7,595 bases of DNA from Oligoflexus sp. Lineage in GTDB: Bacteria > Bdellovibrionota_B > Oligoflexia > Oligoflexales > Oligoflexaceae. The DNA lies in NCBI GenBank assembly GCA_030151925.1, contig JASLCY010000275.1, forward strand, positions 1 to 7,595. The letters are read 5' to 3'. Both the position numbers and the translations under genes were made by a program. The notes under the pieces are model-generated. The model was not told the DNA's origin. It did no database searches and was given only the letters and a program-made list of their open reading frames with translations. Positions within the stretch are counted from its first letter, which is position 1, and every line of letters begins with the position of its first letter. This document shows, piece by piece, positions 1 through 6,845 of the stretch.

Positions 1-917
1 GCCGCTTTCGGCCAAGGCCCTTCGTAAGTCCGGGCCGACCAGCCTTCGCCGCTGTCCTGGAAGTAGAAGGCGGTGCCGAGGCCGCAGGCGACCCGATCTT
101 CGGCGGGCACGAGCGCGCGATAGACGGCCGCATAGAGACGCAGGGTCTCGGGACTCTCAAAAGCGTTGCTGAGGACTCTGCGAGCCTGCGTTTGAGCCTT
201 TAAACGGCCGAGGAAAGCAGACCAGCCTATCACGTTCGGTTTAAGCACCCACGCCGCCGCGGAAGCATCGAGCTGGGAATCGACTCCAAGGTGCTCATCG
301 AGGGCGATCGGCAGGCGTTCCGCGAGAAAACGCAGATCGGCGATATTCCCGGTCGGCTCCTCGAGCCAACGGATCGGCAGTTTCTCCGCGAAACGCAGGA
401 TAGCCTCCGCATCGAGGCCGGAGAGCGCTTCATTGCAATCGACGCGGATCTCTCTATCAGCGCGCGAAGCTTTCAATTCAGCGAGCAACGGAGCCGCCGC
501 CGAGAGGGCCTCCAGACGGACCTTCACTTTGATCACGCGCGCCGGTTCGAGTTCTCTCAGCAGCGCTTTCACGTCGGAATCAGCCGTCAGGAGGGCCAGA
601 GCGCAATTTTCAAAACGCGTGGCGTCGTCTTCCGCTTCCGGCACGGGGCCTTCCAGTATCGCCAGCGTCGTCCCGAGGCTCACCGGCAGCTGGACCGATG
701 CATCACCCTGAAAATAACGGGTCGCGGCTTCCAAACACTCCTCGAGCGTTTCCCGATGCAAACCAGGCAAGGGCGAGCAGTCCGCGTAACGCAGCCCACG
801 CGCATCCTGAACGACGATCCGGAGCACCTCGCGGCGGGTTTCCATCGAGCCACGCACCGGCAGGGCTCGCGTGAGCTCGAAAGGAAGCCGAAAGATCTGC
901 GCTCCGGTTATGGTCAT
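1..917 (-). CDS. menC: o-succinylbenzoate synthase MenC (3'-truncated by window edge)
   Basis: Enolase-superfamily enzyme that dehydrates SHCHC to o-succinylbenzoate, the fourth step of classical menaquinone synthesis, in the cytoplasm. About 305 codons read from ATG 917 to base 1 with no stop. E. coli MenC has about 320 residues, so only a short C-terminal piece should be missing. All expected catalytic elements are visible: the KVK pair at residues 130-132 (catalytic lysine), metal ligands D160 (VDCNEA), the EEP motif at 186-188 and D207 (ALDEH), and the second lysine K226 (VLKPN). A SNAFES segment matches the SSSIES substrate loop of the family. The start ATG overlaps the menA stop as ATGA, with a weak TAGG 6 nt upstream, so translation is probably coupled to menA. 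The family assignment follows from the ordered KxK, D, E, D, K motif set together with the men operon context. Confidence 0.93.
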   Translation of the reverse strand, partial: MTITGAQIFRLPFELTRALPVRGSMETRREVLRIVVQDARGLRYADCSPLPGLHRETLEECLEAATRYFQGDASVQLPVSLGTTLAILEGPVPEAEDDATRFENCALALLTADSDVKALLRELEPARVIKVKVRLEALSAAAPLLAELKASRADREIRVDCNEALSGLDAEAILRFAEKLPIRWLEEPTGNIADLRFLAERLPIALDEHLGVDSQLDASAAAWVLKPNVIGWSAFLGRLKAQTQARRVLSNAFESPETLRLYAAVYRALVPAEDRVACGLGTAFYFQDSGEGWSARTYEGPWPKA

Positions 918-1840
918 AAGGAACCTAGGCTGACGCAGAAGATGAAGTAGAGAGCGTAGAAGAGATTGAATTGCGCGGCGTGTTTCAACGCGAGGTTGAT
1001 GACCGGCCCTTTTTCGTCGAGCGGCGGCATGATCTTCGAGCGCAGGTAGAGACTGCCCGCGATGCAGCCGAGTATGCCGAGGCCTATCACCTCGTGATTC
1101 GCGCAATAGAGGAAGAGGATCACCAGGCTGAGGCTGACGAAGATCACCGGCAGGCTCTTCGCGACTCTATGCCCGAGGAGCGTCGCCAGCGTATGTTTGC
1201 CCGCGCGGGCGTCGTTGACCCGATCGCGGAAGTTATTCACGGCCATGATCGCCGCTGCGATAAAACCGGTGCCCGCGCCCCAGAACGCCACGTTCCAGTT
1301 GATCACTCCGGTCTGCAGATAAGCGCTGCCCATGACCGCGATCGGTCCGAAGAAGACGAACGCCACGATCTCGCCCAGCGCGTAGTAAGAGAGGGGAAAC
1401 GGTCCCGCGGTATAAGCGAAGGCCGCGAGGCCGCAGGCCGTGGCCACGGCGATGACGAGCCAGTCCCGAGTCCACGAGAACAGGCCTAAAACGATGATGG
1501 CCGCGAAGAGAAAACAAAGGCCGTAGGTCGCCCGCACGAAGGTCTTGGAGAGCAGGCCGCTCTGCACGACGCGCGTCGGCCCGATGCGGGCCAGCGTATC
1601 CACGCCCGTCTCCGCGTCCTTCGCATCGTTGACGAGGTTCGCCGCGGATTGCAGCAGCACGACTAGCAGACAGGCGAAGACGCAGACCAGCACGTTCGCG
1701 AGATGAAGATGGCGGTTGCCGTAGAGCAGCGGCTTCAGGCCGAAGGTCAAGCCGAGCAGGACCGGGCTGAGACCGGCGAGCAGAGTCGGCGGGCGGATCG
1801 CCATGAGCATCGCCTGAGGTTTGGTGACAGCCTTATTCAT
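914..1840 (-). CDS. menA: 1,4-dihydroxy-2-naphthoate polyprenyltransferase MenA
   Basis: Integral membrane UbiA-family prenyltransferase that attaches the polyprenyl chain to DHNA, with loss of CO2, giving demethylmenaquinone. The 308-residue product equals the length of E. coli MenA. The N-terminal stretch with RPPTLLAGLSPVLLG (16-30) is the family signature. The first Asp motif is N71-D72-x2-D75 with D81 (form NDxxDxxxGxD). The second is N202-N203-x2-D206-x3-D210 followed by GKHTLA, which binds Mg-diphosphate. YTAGPFPLSYYALGE (143-157) and the FFGPIAVMGSAYLQ segment are also typical. Eight to nine hydrophobic segments are evident. I chose ATG 1840 because AGGAG lies 7 nt upstream. An in-frame ATG at 1873 would add eleven residues (MPRRFPPRRFP) encoded inside menD and is unlikely. 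The start overlaps the end of menD by 8 nt and the stop overlaps the menC start. Confidence 0.95.
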   Translation of the reverse strand: MNKAVTKPQAMLMAIRPPTLLAGLSPVLLGLTFGLKPLLYGNRHLHLANVLVCVFACLLVVLLQSAANLVNDAKDAETGVDTLARIGPTRVVQSGLLSKTFVRATYGLCFLFAAIIVLGLFSWTRDWLVIAVATACGLAAFAYTAGPFPLSYYALGEIVAFVFFGPIAVMGSAYLQTGVINWNVAFWGAGTGFIAAAIMAVNNFRDRVNDARAGKHTLATLLGHRVAKSLPVIFVSLSLVILFLYCANHEVIGLGILGCIAGSLYLRSKIMPPLDEKGPVINLALKHAAQFNLFYALYFIFCVSLGSL

Positions 1841-3554
1841 AGGGAATCTCCTGGGCGGAAAGCGCCTTGGCATAAAGATAATCCGCGTCCGCCGCTTGAC
1901 GGCACTCTATCACTGCCGAGCGGCCCGCCGGCAGTAAACTTTCATAAACCCTCGCGAAGCCCTCGCGCGACTCGCAGAGGTGATAAGGCAGGCGGGCCAT
2001 GGCCGCGATGCCTGCAAAATCAAAGTCATGCGGCGTCGAGATCAAAGGATCCTTCACCCAGGGATAGGCTTGGACGGGCAGGGTCTCGAAGATCCGCCCG
2101 CCGACGTTATTCACAATCACGACCAGGACTTGCGCCTGGCTCTGCGCAAGGCTGATCAAAGAATTGAGATCGTGCAGCATCGCGATGTCGCCGACCAGCA
2201 GCGTCCAGGTCTCGCGGCTCGCGAGCGAAAGGCCCATGGTCGTCGCCAGCAGGCCTTCGATCCCGCTCACGCCGCGATTGGCGACGGCTTCCAGACCTTT
2301 TTCGCCCGTCGCGAAACGCCACGAATCAAAGGCTCTGATAGCTGTGGAATTGCCGAGGAAAAGATTCCGTCGCGTCTGCCCCGCGACCACCGCCGCGACG
2401 TCGCGGAAGTTGAAGGAAGGGCTCGCGACCCGATCGAGCCCCCGACGCAGGGCTTTGAGCGCCGGCAGGAGATCGTGAGGCTTCGCCGCCTTCGGCAAAC
2501 GTTCGAGCAAACCTGCAAAATCGGGCCTCACCTGCCGCCTCTGCGGAAGATGATAGGGATCCTGCACGTTCTCCTCGTCGCTCAGCACCCAGTAGGCCGG
2601 TGCGTTCCAACGCGCGAGGGCATCATCGTAATGCCTCGTCACCAGGCGTTTCCCGAGATGCACGACGCAGTCGGGCGCATAACGATCGAGCAGGGCCCTG
2701 ACGCTGGGAATATTGATATCCGGAACTTCCAGCTCGGATTCGAACTTCACGCCCGAACCGACGTCCGCGAACACCGGCCAGCCGAGCCTGTCCCTCAGCG
2801 TTCGGACCGCGGAACGCTCCGCCGCCGATTGCAGACGGCCGATGAGCAGAAGCCCACGTTCGGCCTTCCGCACATCCTCCAGCAAAGCCTCGCCGATCGC
2901 CGGCGTCCAGGCCGGACGCAGCGCCGGCACCTCGTCGGGCCGGATCGCTTCGAGCCAACGTTCGGCTTGGGCCACGACCTCCGCGCTCGGTTTGTCCTTG
3001 ACTTCCAGAGGATCGAGCGGCGCCGCGAAGGGCAGGTTCATATGCACGGGACCCGGCCTGTCCTCCAGCGCCGTCGTCAGCAGCAGGCGCATATAGGAAG
3101 CCCAGGCCCTGACGTTGAGGGTCGGAGAAGGCGAAGGGAAGTTCAGGCTCTTCTTCACGAATTGACCGAAGAGGTTCCTTTGGTCGATGACCTGCTGCGC
3201 ATTGGCGAACACGAGTTCGAAGGGCCTGTCCGCGGTGATGACGACCAGCGGCGTATGATCGATCTTGGCTTCGATGACGGCGGGCAGGTAATTCGCGCCG
3301 GCCGTTCCCGAGGTGCAGAGGAGGACGGCGGGCTTTCCCGTATGCTTCGCCCAGCCGAGGGCCTGGAAAGCCGCGGCGCGCTCGTCCCAGCACGAGACGA
3401 CCTCGAGCCCTTCGCGCAGCTGCAGGGCCGCGATGAAGGGCGCATCCCTATAGCCCGGCGAGACGAAGAAGGTCTGGCTGCCGAAACGTCTGCAGACTTC
3501 GATCAGGATCGAAGACGCGAAAATATTCCAGTTATGATCAGCCAGGAGTCCCAT
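1833..3554 (-). CDS. menD: SEPHCHC synthase MenD (ThDP-dependent)
   Basis: Thiamine-diphosphate enzyme that decarboxylates 2-oxoglutarate and adds the succinyl-semialdehyde unit to isochorismate (Stetter reaction), the first committed menaquinone step. The 573-residue length is normal for the family. Visible landmarks: PGYRDAP (33-39), the catalytic Glu E58 in WDER (E55 of E. coli), TSGTAGAN (81-88), ADRPFEL (108-114), GPVHMNLPFA (168-177), GNSTAIR (401-407) with the Ser and Arg of the active site, NRGVSGIEG (426-434), the ThDP/Mg motif G455-D456 through N482-N483, and GGRIF (485-489). Two substrate-site positions are unusual: the Ser of PGSR is Tyr35, and the usual Lys-Arg near 307-308 is Arg-His. 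Three starts are possible in a row, GTG 3560, ATG 3557 and ATG 3554. The last sits 5 nt after GAGG and is preferred. The gene abuts menF and overlaps menA. Confidence 0.95.
   Translation of the reverse strand: MGLLADHNWNIFASSILIEVCRRFGSQTFFVSPGYRDAPFIAALQLREGLEVVSCWDERAAAFQALGWAKHTGKPAVLLCTSGTAGANYLPAVIEAKIDHTPLVVITADRPFELVFANAQQVIDQRNLFGQFVKKSLNFPSPSPTLNVRAWASYMRLLLTTALEDRPGPVHMNLPFAAPLDPLEVKDKPSAEVVAQAERWLEAIRPDEVPALRPAWTPAIGEALLEDVRKAERGLLLIGRLQSAAERSAVRTLRDRLGWPVFADVGSGVKFESELEVPDINIPSVRALLDRYAPDCVVHLGKRLVTRHYDDALARWNAPAYWVLSDEENVQDPYHLPQRRQVRPDFAGLLERLPKAAKPHDLLPALKALRRGLDRVASPSFNFRDVAAVVAGQTRRNLFLGNSTAIRAFDSWRFATGEKGLEAVANRGVSGIEGLLATTMGLSLASRETWTLLVGDIAMLHDLNSLISLAQSQAQVLVVIVNNVGGRIFETLPVQAYPWVKDPLISTPHDFDFAGIAAMARLPYHLCESREGFARVYESLLPAGRSAVIECRQAADADYLYAKALSAQEIPYE
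1848..1852 (-). promoter_or_regulatory. Ribosome binding site deciding the menA start
   Basis: AGGAG on the minus strand, 7 nt before ATG 1840 and located inside the last codons of menD. It is the strongest Shine-Dalgarno match in the operon and supports ATG 1840 over the longer start at 1873. Confidence 0.7.
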
Positions 3555-3556
3555 CA

Positions 3557-4945
3557 TCACCTCACAGCCGCATCCCGATTCTCGGAGATGCCAGGGGAAG
3601 CCCTAAGCGCGTCGGCATCGAGACCTTCGATGCCTTGCAAGAAGTTCAGCATCTTCAGCTCGGTCTCGTCCCATTCGGCTTTGGTATCCGAATCCGCGAC
3701 TATGCCGGCGCCCGCGAAGATGCGAATCGAATCCTGATAGACGAGCGCCGACCGGATGCCGATCGCGCACTCGCCGGAAGCTCCCGAGCACCAGCCGATA
3801 TAGCCCGCGTACCAACCGCGTTCGTAGGCCTCGTGCTTCTTGATGAAATCCACCGCCTCGAGAGTCGGCAAACCGCCGACCGCCGGCGTCGGATGCAGGT
3901 GCGTGAGGAGGCGCGGCGCGTCGCACTCGGCATCGAGCTGCCCCTGGAAACGCGTCCGCAGATGCTGCACATGCTTCAATTGCAGGAGCTTCTCGTCGTC
4001 GATCTTCTCGAAGGGAAGGTCGAGGCTCTTGAGCAGGTTCGCAATGTATTGGCTCACGTAGCGATGCTCGATCAGCTCCTTGCTCGAGAGCTGGAGCTCG
4101 CGCGACGCCGATTGATCGAGCGCGGCGGTGGCTCCGCGCCTGCGGGTGCCGGCGATGGCGTCGACCTGAAAGGCTCCGTTTTTCCAGGCCAGCAGCCTCT
4201 CCGGCGAACGGCCGAGGAAACAATGCCCGTCCGGGCTCTTCAAAGCGAAGATATAGGACTCCTCCTGGATGCTCAGGATTTTCTGGAGCCAGAAGAGCCA
4301 GGTATCGGCCCGATCCAGCCTCAGATGACTTGAGCGGCTGAGCACGACCTTGCTGAAGGTCTCGGCGCGGAAGCCTTTTTTCGCGGCTTCCATCGCGGAA
4401 CGCCAGCCCTCGAAGCCGGGGATATCGATGCGATCGATGATCTTCGGCGCCGTGAAGATCGGCCCGCGCGGCTCGTTCGGCAAGGCCAGGAGTTCGAGCA
4501 GGCGAGCCTTGAGCGCGCGCAGGGCTTCTTCGCGCGGCGCGAAGCTCTGGAGTATGATGATGCTCTCGTCGTCGGCGATCTTCCAGGTCAGGGCCGGCAG
4601 GAACCAGAGGCCGTGGCGCAGATCGCCCCATTCCGCCGAGCCTTCCGGCGTGAAGGTCTGCCCGCCGAACCATTGCAGCAGCGAATCGCGCCCGAACTTC
4701 AGGCGATCGACTTCCGTGCGGACCAGCAGGGCGTCGCGCGCGATCGTGAGGAAACCGTCGTCGCGCCCGCGCCACGCAAAAGCCCAGTCCTTGGCGTCGG
4801 CGAGCAGGGCGAAGGGATTCAGCGCGCGGCCGACCTTGACTTTCAGCCTTTGGCAAACCTGCTGATCCAGAGGATGCTCGCTGAAGCAGAGTTCGAGCGG
4901 GCCTTCGTCCGTGACCAGGAGCTCTTTGTGTTTCGTGCCGGCCAT
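3557..4945 (-). CDS. menF: Isochorismate synthase MenF
   Basis: Chorismate-utilising (MST family) enzyme that converts chorismate to isochorismate, feeding MenD. The 462 residues have a variable N-terminal half and a conserved chorismate-binding C-terminal domain. The general-base Lys is K199 in SKVVLSR and the general-acid Glu is E249 in GRSPERL. They are 50 residues apart, exactly as in E. coli MenF (K190/E240). E293 in KELIEH fits the first Mg ligand. HLHPTPAVGGLP, YAGYIGW, GECAIGIRSAL and AGAGIVADSDTKAEWDETE are canonical. Context with menD and menG argues for the menaquinone isozyme and against a siderophore (EntC-type) role. The ATG overlaps the menG stop as TGATG. A purine-rich GAGAAGG lies a few bases upstream. 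The stop lies just ahead of, or overlaps, the menD start codons. Confidence 0.95.
   Translation of the reverse strand: MAGTKHKELLVTDEGPLELCFSEHPLDQQVCQRLKVKVGRALNPFALLADAKDWAFAWRGRDDGFLTIARDALLVRTEVDRLKFGRDSLLQWFGGQTFTPEGSAEWGDLRHGLWFLPALTWKIADDESIIILQSFAPREEALRALKARLLELLALPNEPRGPIFTAPKIIDRIDIPGFEGWRSAMEAAKKGFRAETFSKVVLSRSSHLRLDRADTWLFWLQKILSIQEESYIFALKSPDGHCFLGRSPERLLAWKNGAFQVDAIAGTRRRGATAALDQSASRELQLSSKELIEHRYVSQYIANLLKSLDLPFEKIDDEKLLQLKHVQHLRTRFQGQLDAECDAPRLLTHLHPTPAVGGLPTLEAVDFIKKHEAYERGWYAGYIGWCSGASGECAIGIRSALVYQDSIRIFAGAGIVADSDTKAEWDETELKMLNFLQGIEGLDADALRASPGISENRDAAVR
3560..3563 (-). promoter_or_regulatory. Ribosome binding site for menD
   Basis: GAGG on the minus strand lies 5 nt before ATG 3554, but 2 nt or less before the alternative starts ATG 3557 and GTG 3560. 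It overlaps the final codons of menF, so ribosomes ending menF would be placed directly at menD. Confidence 0.45.
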
Positions 4946-5652
4946 CAGACCTTCTCACCCCAATAAAGGTTGACGATGCCGAACGTCAGGGAGCGGTGGC
5001 CCGCTCTTTGGAATCCCGCGTCCTTCATGAGCCGCACGAAATCCTGACCGTAAGGGAACTGTTCGATCGTCTGGTTGAGATAGGAGTAAGCCGTGCCGTG
5101 GCCCGACAAGGCCTGGCCGATGCGCGGCAGGAAATGGCGAAGGTAGAAGAGGTGCAGCGCCCTTATAAGGTGCGAGCGCGGCAGGCCGAATTCGAGGATC
5201 AGGGCGCGGCCGCTCGGCTTCAGCACGCGATGTATTTCACGGAGGCACTGGGGAACGTCCGGAACATTACGGATGCCAAACGACATCGTCACGGCATCGA
5301 ACTGCTCACCCGAATAAGTGAGCTGCTGCGCATCGCCGGTATGCAGCTGGATCTTGCCCTCGAGGCCGAGCTTCGCGACTTTCGTGCGGCCCACCGCCAG
5401 CATGCCCTCGGAGAGATCGACCCCAAAAATCTTCGAGACTTTCGGGTCTTTGCTGAGTTCAATGGCCACATCGGCCGTGCCTGTCGCCAAATCCAGGACG
5501 ACCTGCTTCGAGCGATGCGGGAGCTCCCGCCTGAGGGCCTTGCGCCACAGGCGGTGAAGACCTCCGGAAAGCACAGTATTAATGAGATCATAGCGGCGAG
5601 CGATCGCGTCGAACGCTCGGGATGATTCGCTTTTTGCGTAAGGAAGGGCCAT
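4945..5652 (-). CDS. menG: Demethylmenaquinone methyltransferase MenG (UbiE family)
   Basis: Class I SAM-dependent methyltransferase that C-methylates demethylmenaquinone, the last step of the pathway. The product has 235 residues. The N-terminal AFDAIARRYDLIN and SGGLHRLWR blocks (13-37) are MenG/UbiE signatures. SAM motif I is VLDLATGTAD (52-61), the ribose-binding acid is D79 in FGVDLS, and MSFGIRNVPD, GRALILEFG, FLPRIGQALSG and the C-terminal LTFGIVNLYWGEK are all typical. I chose ATG 5652 because GGAAG lies 8 nt upstream. TTG 5667 and ATG 5658 are in frame but poorly placed relative to it. The E. coli homologue also serves ubiquinone synthesis; here the men context points to menaquinone. 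It is the promoter-proximal gene of the operon, and its TGA overlaps the menF ATG by one base. Confidence 0.95.
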   Translation of the reverse strand: MALPYAKSESSRAFDAIARRYDLINTVLSGGLHRLWRKALRRELPHRSKQVVLDLATGTADVAIELSKDPKVSKIFGVDLSEGMLAVGRTKVAKLGLEGKIQLHTGDAQQLTYSGEQFDAVTMSFGIRNVPDVPQCLREIHRVLKPSGRALILEFGLPRSHLIRALHLFYLRHFLPRIGQALSGHGTAYSYLNQTIEQFPYGQDFVRLMKDAGFQRAGHRSLTFGIVNLYWGEKV

Positions 5653-5879
5653 GGTCATTACTTCCAATAGTCACAGTTCACAATCATATAAACCTTTTGT
5701 GAAAGCCCCATCAACCAAATTCCAGGACTGGCCGATTCAGCTTGTCAGGGCCCAACATTCTTTTTAACTGAAGATACTTGCCTTCATCATCGCAACAGGG
5801 AATATAGTAGAGTTGGAGGTAGCACCGACCCCCTAGTTCAAAAATTCGTAAACTCCAAGGCCGGAAAAGAGAAGCCCAG
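5653..5879. promoter_or_regulatory. Divergent promoter region between menG and prenyl synthase
   Basis: About 230 bp, AT-richer than the flanking genes, between two divergently transcribed units, so both promoters should lie here. For the plus strand, TTGCCT (5778-5783) and TATAGT (5803-5808) with a long 19-nt spacer are the best pair I see. For the minus strand, TATGAT (5688-5683) resembles a -10 box without a good -35, or TTGATG (5714-5709) can pair with TTTATA (5692-5687) over 16 nt. Also present are two TTGTGA/CTGTGA half-sites 7 nt apart (minus strand, 5682-5671) and an imperfect palindrome AGTT...AACT (5835-5854). No riboswitch fold is recognised. That promoters exist here follows from the gene layout; the exact boxes are guesses. 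A 64-codon minus-strand ORF (5905-5711) also crosses the region and is treated as doubtful. Confidence 0.5.
5661..5665 (-). promoter_or_regulatory. Ribosome binding site deciding the menG start
   Basis: GGAAG on the minus strand is 8 nt before ATG 5652 but only 2 nt before ATG 5658, and it overlaps the possible TTG at 5667. This favours the 5652 start. Confidence 0.5.
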
Positions 5880-6842
5880 GTGAGTGTTGTAAGTTTAGGT
5901 TCCATACTATCCCCGGCGATCGCCCAAAGCGTCGCCGCGCTCGACTTCAGCTTGGCTGAATGGGATCGCAATCCGCGCATCGCGAATCTCCTGTCGACGA
6001 CGGTGCTCCGCGGCGGCAAACGCCTGCGGCCGCTCATGACTTTCATGGTCGCCGATCTCTTCGGCGTCCCGCACGAGACGATCGCTCCTTTCGCCCGGCA
6101 CGTGGAGTTGGTTCACGCTTCGACGCTCGCGCACGACGATGTCGTCGACAACGCCGATCACCGTCGCGGCGAGGCTTCGATCAACGCGGTGGCTTCCAAC
6201 AAGAAAGCCGTGCTCGCCGGCGATTACCTGCTTTCCTACGTTCTGCAGGAGATCGCTTCGACCGGACGCAACGATCTGGTCGTGGAGATGGCCCGCATCA
6301 TCGCCGACCTCGCGGAAGGCGAATGGCTGCAGATAGAGAACAGCGCCGCGCCGCGCCTCGAATGGAGCCACATCGAGAACGTGGCCCTGCACAAGACCGG
6401 CAGCGTCCTGCGCTGGAGCTGGGCGGCCCCGGCCCTGCTCGCGAACCAGGGCGAGGCCTTCGTCGACAAATGCCGGCGCCTCGGCGAAGCGATCGGCATC
6501 GCCTTCCAGATGACCGACGATATCCTCGATTTCGTGCGCGATGACGGCTCCGAGCTCGCGGACGTGAAGAATCGCGTGATCAACGCCGTGATCTTCGAGG
6601 CCCTCGCCTTGAAGTACGGCACCGAGAGCCTCGACATGCGCGAGATCAAAGACCTCGACGTGTCGGAGACCCTGCCGACCGCGATACTCAAGGTAAGGCA
6701 CCGCGTGGACGCCCTGGTGAACGAATGCCACGGGCTCCTCGCTGAGATTACGGATGAATACGAGCAGAAGACCGGTTTCCGTTCGGAGCCGGCGCTGAAG
6801 GCTCTCGATTCCATGATTAATTTTTTGGCGAAGCGAATCTGA
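5880..6842 (+). CDS. trans-polyprenyl diphosphate synthase (probable menaquinone side-chain synthase)
   Basis: Class I isoprenyl diphosphate synthase that condenses isopentenyl diphosphate onto an allylic diphosphate, probably making the tail used by MenA. It has 320 residues, the usual length. Visible: GGKRLRP (45-51), first Asp-rich motif D86-D87-x2-D90-x2-D93 followed by RRG, NKKAVLAGDYLL (107-118), GEWLQ (147-151), HKTG (171-174) and second Asp-rich motif D213-D214-x2-D217 in FQMTDDILDF. Residues just before the first motif are small (Ser81 at -5), which in this family fits a long-chain product; chain length cannot be read further. Oddly, the GKxxGxDLxxGKxTLP segment that normally follows the second motif is missing and replaced by DDGSELADVKNRVINAV. 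The start is GTG 5880 after purine-rich GAGAAG; no other nearby start is in frame. The gene is divergent from men and followed after 3 nt by the regulator. Confidence 0.9.
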   Translation: MSVVSLGSILSPAIAQSVAALDFSLAEWDRNPRIANLLSTTVLRGGKRLRPLMTFMVADLFGVPHETIAPFARHVELVHASTLAHDDVVDNADHRRGEASINAVASNKKAVLAGDYLLSYVLQEIASTGRNDLVVEMARIIADLAEGEWLQIENSAAPRLEWSHIENVALHKTGSVLRWSWAAPALLANQGEAFVDKCRRLGEAIGIAFQMTDDILDFVRDDGSELADVKNRVINAVIFEALALKYGTESLDMREIKDLDVSETLPTAILKVRHRVDALVNECHGLLAEITDEYEQKTGFRSEPALKALDSMINFLAKRI

Positions 6843-6845
6843 TCG

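Noticed and set aside
291..950. Plus-strand frame of 219 codons over the left end
   Set aside because: It is antisense to menC, whose complete catalytic motif series is readable on the minus strand even though no stop lies in the window.
1840..1873. Longer menA start at ATG 1873
   Set aside because: The added residues come from the menD coding region, and the strong AGGAG is spaced for ATG 1840. The shorter form matches the usual MenA length.
1980..3737. Open plus-strand frame of 585 codons antisense to menD
   Set aside because: It covers menD almost exactly in a mirrored frame. The product is Arg/His/Asp-rich with no fold-like pattern, as expected from GC-rich wobble bias opposite a real gene.
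5470..5499. Loss of the last Gly in the MenG SAM motif (ATGTAD instead of GTGD)
   Set aside because: As I recall, Bacillus-type MenG proteins also carry GTAD, so this is normal variation and not a sign of an inactive enzyme.
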